Below, piece by piece: positions 11,414 through 21,796 of a DNA stretch of 64,000 bases. A model generated the notes under the pieces. The model searched no databases, had not been told where the DNA came from, and was given only the letters and a program-made list of their open reading frames with translations. The DNA lies in assembly GCA_030374805.1 (NCBI GenBank), contig JARGSG010000224.1, positions 1,054,001 to 1,118,000 of the forward strand. Reading direction: 5' to 3'. Made by a program: the position numbers and the translations under genes. This DNA is from Gracilaria gracilis. Taxonomy: Eukaryota > Rhodophyta > Florideophyceae > Gracilariales > Gracilariaceae. The first letter of the stretch is position 1. The number at the start of each line of letters is the position of its first letter.

Positions 11414-11930
11414 ACCGCCCAAGACTATCACCGAAACCGCGCCGTATTCCCGCCGCTCTCGAAGGCGCACATGGCCAAGCTGCGCACGCTCACGCTGGTG
11501 TCGCTGGAGTACGCGCGCAGCGAGTTGCAGTACGCGCGGCTGCGTGAGGCGCTGGCCGTGAGTACCATTCGACGGGTTGAGGACGTGGTGATTGACGCCG
11601 TATACGCCGGTCTACTTCGCGCAAGGATGAATCAACACGCAGGCACGGTAGAGGTATCAGCGGTGGAAGGGCGTGACGTTTTGATTCCGGACGGCATCGA
11701 ACCGATAGTGAACTAGCTCAACGGCTTCCTTAACAGAGCCAGGCAACTGGTGTGTGAAATTGACTCCAAGATCGACTTCAATGCCACCAACACCAACAGG
11801 GCAAAGGAACAGAAGCAACGCGCGGCGGCGGAGTTGCACGCCATTCGCTCGCAGATACGCGCCGAAAGTTCGCGCGAAGTCAAACACACACGTCTGAGAA
11901 ATAAGACGTTGGACGTACCCGCTGAAGAAG
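11396..11930 (+). pseudogene. CSN7: COP9 signalosome subunit 7 (PCI domain), 5'-truncated, one stop
   Basis: The frame starting at 11396 reads YEGTHGTAQDYHRNRAVFPP, matching the CSN7 region just before the PCI winged helix. It then gives KLRTLTLVSLEYARSELQYA, RRVEDVVIDAVYAGLLRARM and GRDVLIPDGIEPIVN. After an in-frame TAG (11714-11716) it continues LNGFLNRARQLVCEIDSKID and a basic coiled tail (RAAAELHAIRSQIRAES). CSN7 is a scaffold of the COP9 deneddylase. The N-terminal third is absent and the start coincides with the end of the AP-1 sigma fragment, with a few bases of overlap. The nonsense codon lies where the winged helix passes into the C-terminal helix. It is non-functional as it stands, unless the TAG is suppressed. 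Confidence 0.85.
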
Positions 11931-12039
11931 ACGTACTACACTTTCATCGCAGAGATACAGGCTCAATGAGAGCAAGAAGAGCGCGATCGTCCGACACGGA
12001 CTTTTCGCATTGATGTGTAAAAACTTCCTCCCGAACTCC

Positions 12040-12582
12040 TGTTCTGCTGTGCCACACACGAATCTGTCCACCACGGTGTCTTGTCACCACCCTTCCTCCA
12101 TCGCTTGTGATTGAGGCCCATTGGAAATTTCCCATCCACTCTTCCGTGGCGGCGTGAATTGGCATCGAATCGCTCTTGAAGAGTCTTAGATGGTTGGCGC
12201 TGGCGCCAACAGCTTTTCACAGGTTGCCGAGATGGCATCGTTCCTAAGAGCAACGCACAAGTGGTATGTTACGGGAACCCCCATGTCTACTAACCTGCAT
12301 GATATCGTTCCCATGTTTCGCCTGTTACAGCTTGAGGATTCTGAGGAGGACATGAACTGGTCTTCACTGTTCGTCCCATCCATCTATGAAGAAGATCGAA
12401 ACAGAGTTTCTCGCATTCTTCGTGGCGTTATGTGGGGTGGTGGACACGTTACTTTACCCATCAGAAAATGTCAGCTAATCTTAGCATCTAACGATATGGA
12501 AAGGTGTGTTCTTAGCCATCGAACGACATCAGAACGCGGTGATCTTTGTAAATATTCACTGATTAAGGTCAAACACTTATGA
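12040..12582 (+). pseudogene. SHPRH: helicase core of an SHPRH-like SNF2 ATPase, decayed
   Basis: In one frame: GPLEISHPLFRGGVNWHRIA, then LEES, TAG at 12187-12189, MVGAGANSFSQVAEMASFL, HKWYVTGTPMSTNLHDIVP, MFRLLQLEDSEEDMNWSS and RNRVSRILRGVMW. Known SHPRH family members have WHRICLDEAQMV and RWxVTGTP at these places, so the Walker B (DEAQ) is degenerate and the TAG sits at the Gln position. A further in-frame TGA lies at about 12113. SHPRH is a nuclear SNF2 helicase and RING E3 ligase for PCNA polyubiquitylation. The rest of the C-terminus (RING, HelC) is not seen before the AT-rich flank of module A begins at about 12.6 kb. Confidence 0.75.
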
Positions 12583-13772
12583 CCATACAACTTATGAAAA
12601 TACAAGTCTTGTCATCGGTGTTGTTGATTTGCTTTGATACTAAATAGTTTATATCTTTATTCAGAACTTTATGCATAAAGTAAGAAACAACAAATCATTG
12701 TCATCTAAACGAAATAATTGGTGTATACATATTGCTGCGCATATATGTTTACTGTTTGAGCCCGATGAGCAGCCAATTCTATTTCTGAGAAGAAACAGAA
12801 AGAATTACATTACTGAATGTTAATCAATGCTCACTGACGAATACAAATTGGTGAAAATTAACTAATGAATTATCTAGCGATTGGATGTTAAGGAATACTC
12901 GCTAGGTACTCGTCATGTTCTTCATGTATATATCTGCACTCAGTGTTAAAGAATACTCGCTAGGGATATAGAGTATCAAATGGACCATGTATCCAAATTC
13001 ACAGCAACCCAGCGAAAGAGTGTAATTCATTAGCACCCAAATCTTTAAAAACTTTAATTAAAAAAACCAAACTTGTTTCATTTTGCAAAACCAATTCTAT
13101 GGATTACGACTTTTGCTAGAATACAACATTTTAAGCTATTTCGAAAATTTTTTGTTTGTCGTAACTTCCAAACGTTTTCCTTATAACATACAACAAAACC
13201 AAATAAAAAATAAACACATAATCAAATAAAGTATTACAATGTATATAGTTTGTTAGAAACACATAACATATTATGTGAGGGCTGTCCCAATCCAAATATT
13301 TATTTTGCAAAGATTCTATATAACAATTTATACATTATGGCTATATATATTAAAATTTTATGATAAGTTTCAAATGAAATAATAACTTACGTATTTCTCA
13401 TCATATGGCAACCATTTTGAACTTAACAACGAACCGTTTCAATTATAAAATAAAGCTCGTAATTGCGAATTTATGGTCTTATTATCTGCTGAACGAACCA
13501 ATCATGACATTGTAGCGTTCAAGGAAGACCAGCAAAACCTAGATATGAATGAAACGTTTATGAAATTCTATCATGACAAGTTATCCGTTCAAACTATTAC
13601 AAAACTTGTTGTACGTTACTTCCCTTTAGAGCAAAGTTGTTTGCTCTCACTTGCTTCTTCGCCAACTCTGTCCTTCTTCAAAGTATCAGAACGTTTTCGT
13701 GCGGCTCACAAAGCGTTTCAACTGTTCCGTATAGTACTCTAAGACCCCGTATTTGCAAGACGGACAATTTCG
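12583..13772. other. AT-rich 5' flank of transposon module A
   Basis: A strongly AT-rich stretch without a credible gene. A short open frame at 13473-13742 is not supported by any domain. It contains an imperfect tandem repeat: GTTAAGGAATACTCGCTAGG at about 12888 recurs with one change at about 12946. Part of the intervening unit recurs at 19.48 kb. A similar AT-rich flank precedes the second MULE copy at 46.8 kb. Confidence 0.6.
12888..12966 (+). repeat. 58-bp tandem repeat; unit shared with the right side of module A
   Basis: Two copies of GTTAARGAATACTCGCTAGG lie 58 bases apart. Between them is GGTACTCGTCATGTTCTTCA followed by TGTATATATCTGCACTCAGT. Nearly the same roughly 46 bases (CTAGGTACTCGTTATGTTGT, then TCATGTATAAAGCTGCACTC) occur in the same orientation at 19481-19526, where the satellite array begins. 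Module A therefore lies between two direct copies. Confidence 0.7.
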
Positions 13773-16416
13773 ATGGATATCGAGTCGTTGCTCTCCTCTC
13801 ACTCTTCTACTGAAGATAAAAACTCTAATTCGTTGAAGTGTGATCTCCTGTTTACCAAAGAGAATGGTTTGTTCAAGATCTCACGAAACATTTATGCCAA
13901 AGAATGTAAGATTTTTCATGTTCCCCCCCCCTTCCCCCCCATATATACCTTCTTCTACACATGGTTTTGCGTCGTTTATCAATCTCGACGGGTACGGCTT
14001 GACGGAAGAAACGTTCTGCGAATGTTCCCCATATTAATTGAGGTCGAAGACGTCACGAAAATCAGCGGTTCCTCTCCTGGGAAGCAAAATTCCCGTGACA
14101 AGGCGATCATACTTCTGTTCAGGAATTAAGTGTTCTGCTACAAGTGTCATGCGGTGCAAAGAGCCTCACGATGGATTATGGGTATCCGATCGAACAGAAA
14201 TAAGTACGAATGGAAGGAGAATGCCAGGAGATCATTTTATGGGTAATCTTCAAAGCCGTCTCTCATTTAGATCGGGGAATAATGCAAGTCCTTAAAGTGA
14301 AGATGCAAATGATATTAATTCATATCCCAGTTCCACAAATGATCATCGAAGATATTCCAGATTAACATCTGAGATACAAAGTTCTGAAGATGATCTCTCA
14401 AACGAATTGAATTATGTCAGGGACTCACACGAAGAGTCCGAATATGAAGGAGACCTGGCAAAGCAAGTGTTTTACTTCGCGCAGAATTCCTTCCCATTAC
14501 TTTGCAGACATGTTTCAATCGTTTACAATTTGGATCAACTTATTTCCTTGCAACATTCTAGAAACCCACAACGAAGACTCCCGAACTGGGTTTTTAGGGT
14601 TGGTAAGATGAAGTACAAAAAGGATGAAATGGGAAGGGTTGCAAGATCAAAGCTTCCGGATTTTATTGGTTGCTCACAATTTGGGGAAGAAGGAGTAAGG
14701 GACCCGAAGAAGTGTTCTCTTGTGAAGCTACCACCCCACTTACAAGGGGCAAATCCTGGTCTGGTGAACAAACTTGTGGCACTAGCATGTGATGGTGTCT
14801 TCCCGGAAAGCCCGTTGTCTAGTGGAAGCTGTCCACCATATCCACTGAGCACCCGTGGAAAGTTTTGCACGCGTCCAGTTCATCTGCAGGAGTCTCCGAC
14901 TTTAGTTCGCATTAAGTGTAATGTCGAATACCATTACTTTTTCATGAGTAATAATGCGGCCGACAAATATCTAACGTGGCCAATTGTAGTCGGATTTGGA
15001 ACACACGCTCACACCTGGCCCGTGATGAAGCCGTCACCAAAGCTGGTCAAAAGGTTCATCTCTGACATACATCAGGATTCAGATATATTGACAGGTCCGA
15101 TGATTCTTCAAAAAGTTGAAGAGAAGTTTGGTTGCGTTCCTTCCCCCGCTACGGTGAAGAGTATCCGCAGACGTATTCGAAAGGAGCTGCATCCCCATGG
15201 AAAGTCATTCACTGCATTTTTGGAATCGTTTCAAGTGGAGAAAAGAGCTGGTGGAAATGACCGCTCTTATATATTCTCCGTAGACGATCATAGACCCAGC
15301 GACGACTTCAAACTTACGCGTGATCAGAAGGGGCTGTCTGTTATATTTGGTGACTCTAAATTGCTTGACAAAGCGGTGAAGTATCCTAGATTTGCTTGTG
15401 ATGGTACTTTTGGCATTATTGAGGCACATGACGAGAATGGAGATGCATTGAACTTCGAACTGGTTTCAATTGTTGCGAAAGATGAAGAAACAGGATGTAT
15501 TTACTCCGTAATTCATCAGCTTTGTACAAGGAAGACAACTAGTTCAAGATCGCTGCTATTCCAAGAGTTCGTTAAACAGCTACGATTACGAGGACTACGC
15601 GATCCTCTACGTGCTTCGTGGAGAAACCGTCTGACTCTGGCCACAGACTTCGAAACAACATATGCCTTTAGTTTGGCGAGTGTTCTTGGAAATGAGTATC
15701 ACACAGGGTCGATTATGGAATACGTGAAGGCTGTTGCAGTGGGATGCGACGTACATGCGAAGAGGTGTATTTTGGAGAAGTGTAACATTAGTAATGAACG
15801 GCATCTATTTCAATGGGCATTAGGGACTCGAGACCTGACGTGCGCTGAGGATTGTCAGCAGGCTTTAGATTTCATGAGAGGAATGGGTGAGAAGTGGGAG
15901 ACCATTGCTGACTGGCTGCACATGAATGAATGTGCCTTCATTTTGTGGTTTCAGAAGTTGAATTGTTCTATTCCTGTCGCAGAGAGACATCGGGCACTTT
16001 TCTTCGACACTAATGCAAATGAGTCATACCACAAGAGGCTGAAATCACTGCCAAAATTTGCTTTGAGCAATGGTCGTGGTTTGGATTTCATTGATGCGAT
16101 GATCTTGCTGAGGGAACTTGATGAAAGTGATGCAAACAATATTTGCAAGAATGACACTCTTTGTGGTTATCAAAAGACTTCCAGAACGGAATGGAAACGC
16201 ACTCAGTACAAGGCAAGAAAACGAAACGCCACCGAGGTGATAGTTATTGATGAAAATCCGGTGACTGCCCACCAACCCAAGAGGGCCAAGAAAGCAACTT
16301 CAACCGCTGCTTCTAAAAGAAGGAAAAGTGAAGCGAGGAAGGACAAAGAAATTGAAGCTCTAACTTCTAAAATCAAACGTCTTGAAGGTATGCTTGTCAA
16401 AGTACTGGAGAAGTAA
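13773..16416 (+). pseudogene. MULE-like DDE transposase, copy A, decayed N-terminus
   Basis: This copy is homologous along its whole length to the intact copy at 46.8-49.6 kb. The N-terminus (SSTEDKNSNSLKCDLLFTKE) starts in one frame. It shifts at a double poly-C run (about 13924-13940), then continues FASFINLDGYGLTEETF with in-frame TAA codons at 14035 and 14293. After that, from 14296 to the TAA at 16416, the frame is open. Catalytic candidates counted from 14407 are Asp332 (ACDGTFGI), Asp414 (ATDFETTYAF) and Glu539 (TNANESYHKRL). The CDVHAKRC segment after the second Asp contains the CxxH signature of MULE/hAT-type insertions. The C-terminus is Lys/Arg-rich with a short coiled coil (EIEALTSKIKRLEGMLVKVL). 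The first 200 residues are damaged, so it is probably inactive in cis. The catalytic core and tail are intact. Confidence 0.8.
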
Positions 16417-17085
16417 AGTAATTCAGAATATGATGGTTATAACATAATAAATCCAGTACACACATTCAGAGAATGTGACACAAGTGTCATAAGTGAGAAA
16501 ACATTGGTCTCAAACGTTTTGGGGCAAACAATATAATCATAAGTTTTACCAACTCGGCCATTACGACATTTCACATAGAACAAGTTACATTCTTCTCTAA
16601 AAATGTATATAAACGTATAGTATTTTCTATGCAGTTATAATTTAGCTTACCGTTTTGTAACCATTTATGCAAACGAAATGTATTTTAGAAAACGTTATGT
16701 ATTACCGGTATATAACATAGAATATTACATTTTGTGTTCAGTTTTAGATAAACTTATGTATTCCCTATACAAAACATAAAATAATACATTTTCTCTTCAT
16801 CTTTCTAGGAACATAGGTCACGGAACCGTATTTTCTACGAGTCTATGATGTTTCCTGCCATTTGGTAGTATATTATATATTTTTAGTAATAATGGGGTTC
16901 TGATACAGCGTTGCAATGGTTTCTTAAATATTTAACAGTTGTTTTCGAAAAGAAGAGAATGAGATCTATGAGAACAGATTCTGCCGAAGATAGTTACAAC
17001 ATAAATCTTGCTTTCGGCCAAGCAGGCTCACGGAAAACAGTCGAGTACGCGCAGTGGTACGCGGAAGCCTCGCAAGAAGTCCATC
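16417..17085. other. AT-rich spacer between transposase A and zinc-finger gene A
   Basis: About 670 bases of AT-rich sequence with no gene. It separates two genes on the same strand and would hold the 3' end of the transposase transcript and the promoter of the next gene. The equivalent spacer in module B is about 1.35 kb. Confidence 0.6.
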
Positions 17086-18024
17086 ATGGTGCGCCGTACT
17101 CGGCGCGCTCCAGCGCGCCTGCACGAGAATGCAGAAAGCACGCCGCCGGCCGGTGCCTCGCGTACGCGGTTGCCTGGCGCGGCTAGAATGAGTGCCCCGT
17201 TGCAGCCCCGCAGAACTGTTGGCAAGAAGGCCCCGAGGAAGTCATATGCCGGAACCGCACGTCCCGCCTCGCAACCTCCCGCGGTCCCCACAGGCCACAA
17301 ACATGTGAACGAAATAGCGCCAAACCCGGCCGCTGTGAATGCTACGATGGTATCCGCCGTTAGCCCCTCCGCAGCGCGAGCTGGCAATCAGGTTCGTGCT
17401 ACGCCGCCTGAGATTGGCCGCTCCGCGGGCCACAACGGGGATGTAGTCGGGAAGCCAACGGAGAGAACACTGGTTGACTACTGGGGTACGAATGACGTTA
17501 GGGCTTACTGGGTAAAAGTGGTGTCCACTAAGTTTTACCCGGTCGCCATATACTGCCCGTGTGGGTGTAATCGCTTGGTCAAGATCGGCACGTACGCACA
17601 CTTGAGCCCCGAGGGCAGTCGCAAGTGTGTGCATTGCAACGGGGGCGGTGAAGGTGGGTTTGCCAGCCGAATGGAGCTGGTGATCCACCTCCAGACGAAG
17701 GCTTGCCGCAGTGCTCTTGGTTTGGTTGTTTCTTCGAAGACGCCGAAAACTTTATTAGGAAGGATACTATGCTCTAAGATAGACGATCTAGGGCACGAAG
17801 TATACGTAGGAGAGACCACGAAGTTCCGTTGCAAGTATTGCAAGAAGCGGTGCAACTACCACAAACGGTTCAACCACTGCGCTACATGCTGGCTCCTCCG
17901 CCACAAAATTAAGCCTATCCCTCACAAGCTGGGACGAATCACTGTCCAAGAGGGCGAAGACGAGGAAGAAATCATAGCAGGGAGCAACGGCCCGGGTAGC
18001 GCAGACGAAAGCGCATCCGTGTAA
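17086..18024 (+). CDS. module A accessory protein: basic, Ser/Pro-rich, C2HC zinc finger
   Basis: 312 codons from the ATG at 17086. This start is chosen because MVRRTRRAPARLHENAESTP aligns with the start of the module B protein (MARKAGARDRRAPARQHDNI); the frame is open further upstream. The N-terminal half is basic and disordered. The C-terminal half is Cys-rich: YCPCGCNRLVKIGTYAHLSP, then KCVHC and EGGFASRMELVIHLQTKAC (Cys181-x2-Cys184-x16-His201-x5-Cys207), VVSSKTPKTLLG, and FRCKYCKKRCNYHKRFNHCA followed by TCWL. The end is acidic (GEDEEEIIAG). It is conserved with the 401-residue protein at 50.95 kb in exactly these blocks, so it is a real gene. I do not recognise the family. Its place downstream of a MULE transposase suggests an element-encoded DNA-binding or assembly factor, loosely comparable in arrangement with MuDR mudrB. 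Confidence 0.75.
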   Translation: MVRRTRRAPARLHENAESTPPAGASRTRLPGAARMSAPLQPRRTVGKKAPRKSYAGTARPASQPPAVPTGHKHVNEIAPNPAAVNATMVSAVSPSAARAGNQVRATPPEIGRSAGHNGDVVGKPTERTLVDYWGTNDVRAYWVKVVSTKFYPVAIYCPCGCNRLVKIGTYAHLSPEGSRKCVHCNGGGEGGFASRMELVIHLQTKACRSALGLVVSSKTPKTLLGRILCSKIDDLGHEVYVGETTKFRCKYCKKRCNYHKRFNHCATCWLLRHKIKPIPHKLGRITVQEGEDEEEIIAGSNGPGSADESASV

Positions 18025-19480
18025 CCCACACACCAGCGTTCAGTAAAGACAAAACCCACACTCTTGCAGCCCCAGGCTTCAAACAGTAGTCCACGAGAAC
18101 AACCATCCCCTTTCATTCAGGTCTCCATTATGACCCCGACCGGTGCCGCCTTGCCGGAGCAGGGCCCGGGTGGCGAGCCGCAGAACCGCGACGCCGACGA
18201 AGGCATGGTTGGGACGGCGGCAAGCTGTGGTGGGTGTTGCTGCAGTGGGGTGTGGCGGTAGGGTGCGGCGGTAGGGTGCGGCGGGAGGCTGTAGCGGTAG
18301 GAAGTGGCGGGTGTGGAGGCGTTGTGTAGTTGTGGTGGTTGCTGCGGTGCGCCGGGGCGAATAGAGCGGTAGAACTGCACAGCTGTTGTGGCCGCAGTAG
18401 CATTAGCGCACGGCGGTGTTGGCTGCAATACGGCACGGCTGATGCATAGGCCGTAGGTCGAGATTGAGGTCGTGGCACAAGGCCAAGACTGTGTTGCGGT
18501 TCTGAATTGTCCTGACGATGGCGGCAAACTGGGATGGGGCATCGGGCGGCAGTGCGGGAAGCGGTGGTGAAGGGGGGAGGAAGCGACCATTGTCGGGTCA
18601 AGAATACACGGATGTTGTACACATGGCAGCATTGGAAGCAGAGGTTGCGTGGGTGTCTCACGTCAGTAGTTTCTTCGCCAGTGGGTGTGTCTCAGACGGA
18701 GTAGGGGTTACAGTGGTTCACTGCGGCAGCAAGAAAAGAAGAACAAGACAGAAATAGAAGCGGTGTTTGCAGAGTTTTCTTGAGCCAGTAGTGTGGAGGT
18801 TGTGTGTGTTTCAGAGGCAGGAACAGTGACAGTGGTCCAGATATGTGCCTGCAACGGCGGCAGCAAACGACGAAGATCACCACGTCACTGGCAGCGGAGG
18901 TTCCGTTGGTGCTGCTGTAGTGATGTCGTGGACTCTGGCGGGTGCTGTTGTCGAGATCGCGAGTAAGTGTGGCGAGGAAACCGGTCCTGGAGAGAAAGTG
19001 TGATTCGGCAAAGGGCTATTCACAGCATACGTGATTAGGGCGGCGGCCGCCTGAAGTGAACGATGGCGTTCTTGTGCGGCGGCCGCCCGACGTGAACGTC
19101 GGCATTCTTGTGCGGTCGCCGCCCGACGTGAACCTCGGCGTTCTTGGGCATCCGCCACGGGGAGACGTCTGGCCGCCGCCCGACGTGAACCACGGCGTTC
19201 TTGGGCGACCGCCGCGTGGTGTGTTGTGAACCTGGGCGTTCTTGGGGGCAGCCGCCGCGTGGAGACGTCTTCGAGCCTAAATAGTCGAAGCCGCTGCCGC
19301 GCCGTTACAGACGCCGGCGCCGGCTCCGCTGCAGGCGTCGCTGATTGGCCAATACGGGGACCCGCTGTGGCGGCCTCCGGCGACATTGGCCCTCTATATG
19401 CTCTGAAAAGCCACCTGTCAGCGCCGCTGTTTGGGTACGTCCTCTGTTGGGGTTACGGTCCCTATGAGAACCCCTCCGCT
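18025..19480. repeat. G-rich, low-complexity 3' tract of module A
   Basis: Rich in GGCGG, GTGGTG and TGCGGCGG on the plus strand. Between about 19044 and 19260 there are roughly five imperfect tandem units containing GCCGCCCGACGTGAAC and CGGCGTTCTTGGGC. The long open frames on both strands here (for example 18128-18661 and 18877-19386 minus) are Pro/His/Ala/Arg-rich. They are best explained by base composition and the repeats, not by coding. A comparable G-rich tract follows zinc-finger gene B. Confidence 0.65.
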
Positions 19481-20136
19481 CACTAGGTACTCGTTATGTT
19501 GTTCATGTATAAAGCTGCACTCAGTAAAACTTAAATATTTACTGAATATTCACTGCGAACATTCCCTATGAACATTCACTGTGAATATTCACAGTAAACA
19601 TTTACTATAAACGTTCACTATAAACATACACTACTGAACATACACTACTGAACACTTACTGTCAACTTTCAATGTTAAAATAAACTACTGAATATGCACT
19701 AGTGCACAATCACTATAAACATACACTAGTGTACACTCACTATAAACATACACTCGTGTACACTCACTATAAACAAACACTAGTGTACGCTCACTATGAA
19801 CGTACACTAGTGTACACTCACTATGAACGTACACTGGTGTACACTCACTATGAACATACACTAGTGTACACTCACTAGTATACACTCACTAGTGAACACT
19901 CACTGTAAACACTCACTAGTGTACACTCACTATGAACATACACTAGTGTACACTCACTAGTATACACTCACTAGTATACACTCACTAGTATACACTCACT
20001 AGTGAACACTCACTATAAACATTCACTAGTGTACACTCACTATGAACATATACTAGTGTGCACTCACGTTCAACATACGCTAGTGTACACTCGCTAGTGT
20101 AGACTCACTATGAACCTACACTAATGTGCACTCATT
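19481..20136 (+). repeat. satellite array, segment 1 (CACTAGTG family)
   Basis: Tandem short units built from CACTAGTGTACACTCACTAT and GAACATA (about 27 bases), with variants ending CACTCACTATAAACATT. The start (19481-19526) is the sequence shared with the left flank of module A. Many units contain the palindrome CACTAGTG. The array is broken at 20136 by the LTR retrotransposon and resumes at 32256. The open frame on the minus strand (19685-19885) only reflects the repeat period. Confidence 0.9.
20132..20136 (+). repeat. target-site duplication TCATT (left)
   Basis: The five bases immediately before the left LTR are repeated immediately after the right LTR at 32256-32260. A 5-bp duplication is usual for Ty3/gypsy integration and fixes both element ends. 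Confidence 0.95.
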
Positions 20137-21106
20137 TGTAGTGCAAAACCCAGTGATGGGAGACGCACTCAAGGAGTTCGAGTCCTTACTCCCTATGAAG
20201 GGTAGACTCAGTGAATGAGCCCTCCGAACACGGAAAGTGCGGGTGTAAGTCCGCCCGTGGTACGGGATATACCTACGGAGGTTGAAGAACGGGCCAGTAG
20301 CTAGATTAGCTCGAGATCCGAAGGCGGAGTGTAGAGAAGCAGTTGTGAACCGGAGACGGTGGAAACCCTACGGAAAAGAAAGGGAAAAGAGAAAAAGAGA
20401 GAGGAATCCACCGGCGGGGCGTGCGGAAAGCGGCAACAGACCCGGCGGCGGGAGACGATAGTGTATTAAGCCCACGCGGCAAAGCTCTATACAGAGACGG
20501 AAGTACTACCAATTGTGGTGTAAAGCAGATACCTGCACAAGTAAACAAAAGAATAAGTCCGAAGACACGGAGTAAAATAAGCCCGAAGGCACGGCCACAA
20601 TGGTCCGTATTGCCTGAATGATCCCGAGGAATAGAATGAATCGTACCGTACGCGGTGTTTCTCCTGACGGAGTTCTACACTTCGCGATGGCGAAACAAAC
20701 TAGAACCGAACTCGGTTACCCTTTACTGAGGGGCGGAGGTGGCCGCGAGTTCACCTCCTTATATCGTAACCGATTACTTAGTTAAACTAAATTAAATAAG
20801 TAAAGTGCACACTTGTGCAGGTCCACACACGTGAAGACATGTGCAACCCGCGGCAGCGGCCAGTAAAACATTCGACTATTGAAACAATTCACATGTGAAC
20901 GGGTCCAAATTACCACACGCGTACACGCGACCAACCAGTCATAATCTGCCATTGCTGGCGCCAACCCCAAGGGGTATCCATGAAATTCCACCAAAAGTTC
21001 CCATAATTGGGCCATAATTCATAACTTCATCCAACTTGGATCAATCTCGCGATGCGAGTTATGACCAGTATCAGCATTGATTCCCTCGAACTCGCGTTGT
21101 CCTACA
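20137..21106 (-). repeat. 3' LTR of the chromovirus
   Basis: 970 bp, TGTAG...CTACA. It matches 31286-32255 base for base in length, with scattered substitutions only. Confidence 0.97.
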
Positions 21107-21120
21107 CATCCCCCTCCTAA
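21107..21120 (-). other. polypurine tract of the chromovirus
   Basis: Read on the minus strand this is TTAGGAGGGGGATG, directly abutting the 3' LTR. A purine-rich tract in this place primes plus-strand DNA synthesis and independently confirms the minus orientation of the element. Confidence 0.85.
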
Positions 21121-21187
21121 GCTCGGAGAACACCGCTGAGACGAGCGAGATCCGCAACGCAAGAAAGCGTAAATACCGTACTCGGTG

Positions 21188-21796
21188 ATGGAGTTTTCCA
21201 GTGATTCGAACTCTCGTCACAACGAGCAACCGCAAACCTCGCCTGCGAGAACTCCTTCTGCCTCTGACAACTCAGACATTCGGATTTCCCGAATTCCTCT
21301 ACTTCCTTCGACACCGTCGACTCCTGCGACTCCGCACTCGAGTACCGAAATGAATCCTTTCCAGGAACACGCTCGACAACCTCCCCAGTCTGGGGCTTCT
21401 CAAGCTGAAACTTCAACTCCCGCATCCGGGTACATCGGCGGGTTCGCCTCTACAACTCTTCCGCAGAGCGGCTATAACACGAACGCACCGACTCCGGTTA
21501 ACGTTGCGGCTTGGAACTCGGCGCACGCGGTGCCAAAACTGGCGAACCCTTCGGGGTGGATTGCGCGCGAGTCATTGATGAAATTGGATCCGAGAACAGA
21601 CGGAGGATGGTACTATTCCAGAGCTCCCAGGTTTAACCCGACGGCGGTTCGCAACGATGCGTTAATCGATTTCTATACCGTGAACGGTTTGCTGCCTGGC
21701 GGCATTGCACGCGATGTCGTGAGTTCCTGGGACTGGAGAAACCGCGTGGCGGTACCAACCCACTTGATTGGGCGGCGTAGAAGACACTCCCGATGA
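21188..21796 (+). CDS. antisense ORF 1 inside the chromovirus
   Basis: About 202 codons on the strand opposite to gag-pol, starting at ATG 21188 in the space between the polypurine tract and the chromodomain ORF. The first 130 residues are Ser/Thr/Pro-rich (PSASDNSDIRISRIPLLPST, then PSTPATPHSSTEMNPF). The rest is more globular (MKLDPRTDGGWYYSRAPRFN, then IDFYTVNGLLPGGIARDVVS). Its TGA overlaps the ATG of the next ORF (ATGA at 21793-21796). No domain is recognised. It does not overlap pol, so it is not a mirror of pol coding. Extra antisense ORFs in this position are known in some plant LTR elements. Gag-like or envelope-like roles are possible but unsupported. Confidence 0.65.
   Translation: MEFSSDSNSRHNEQPQTSPARTPSASDNSDIRISRIPLLPSTPSTPATPHSSTEMNPFQEHARQPPQSGASQAETSTPASGYIGGFASTTLPQSGYNTNAPTPVNVAAWNSAHAVPKLANPSGWIARESLMKLDPRTDGGWYYSRAPRFNPTAVRNDALIDFYTVNGLLPGGIARDVVSSWDWRNRVAVPTHLIGRRRRHSR

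Noticed and set aside
19685..19885. ORF with YVHSECTLV repeats on the minus strand
   Set aside because: It is the satellite period read in frame, without start context or conservation.
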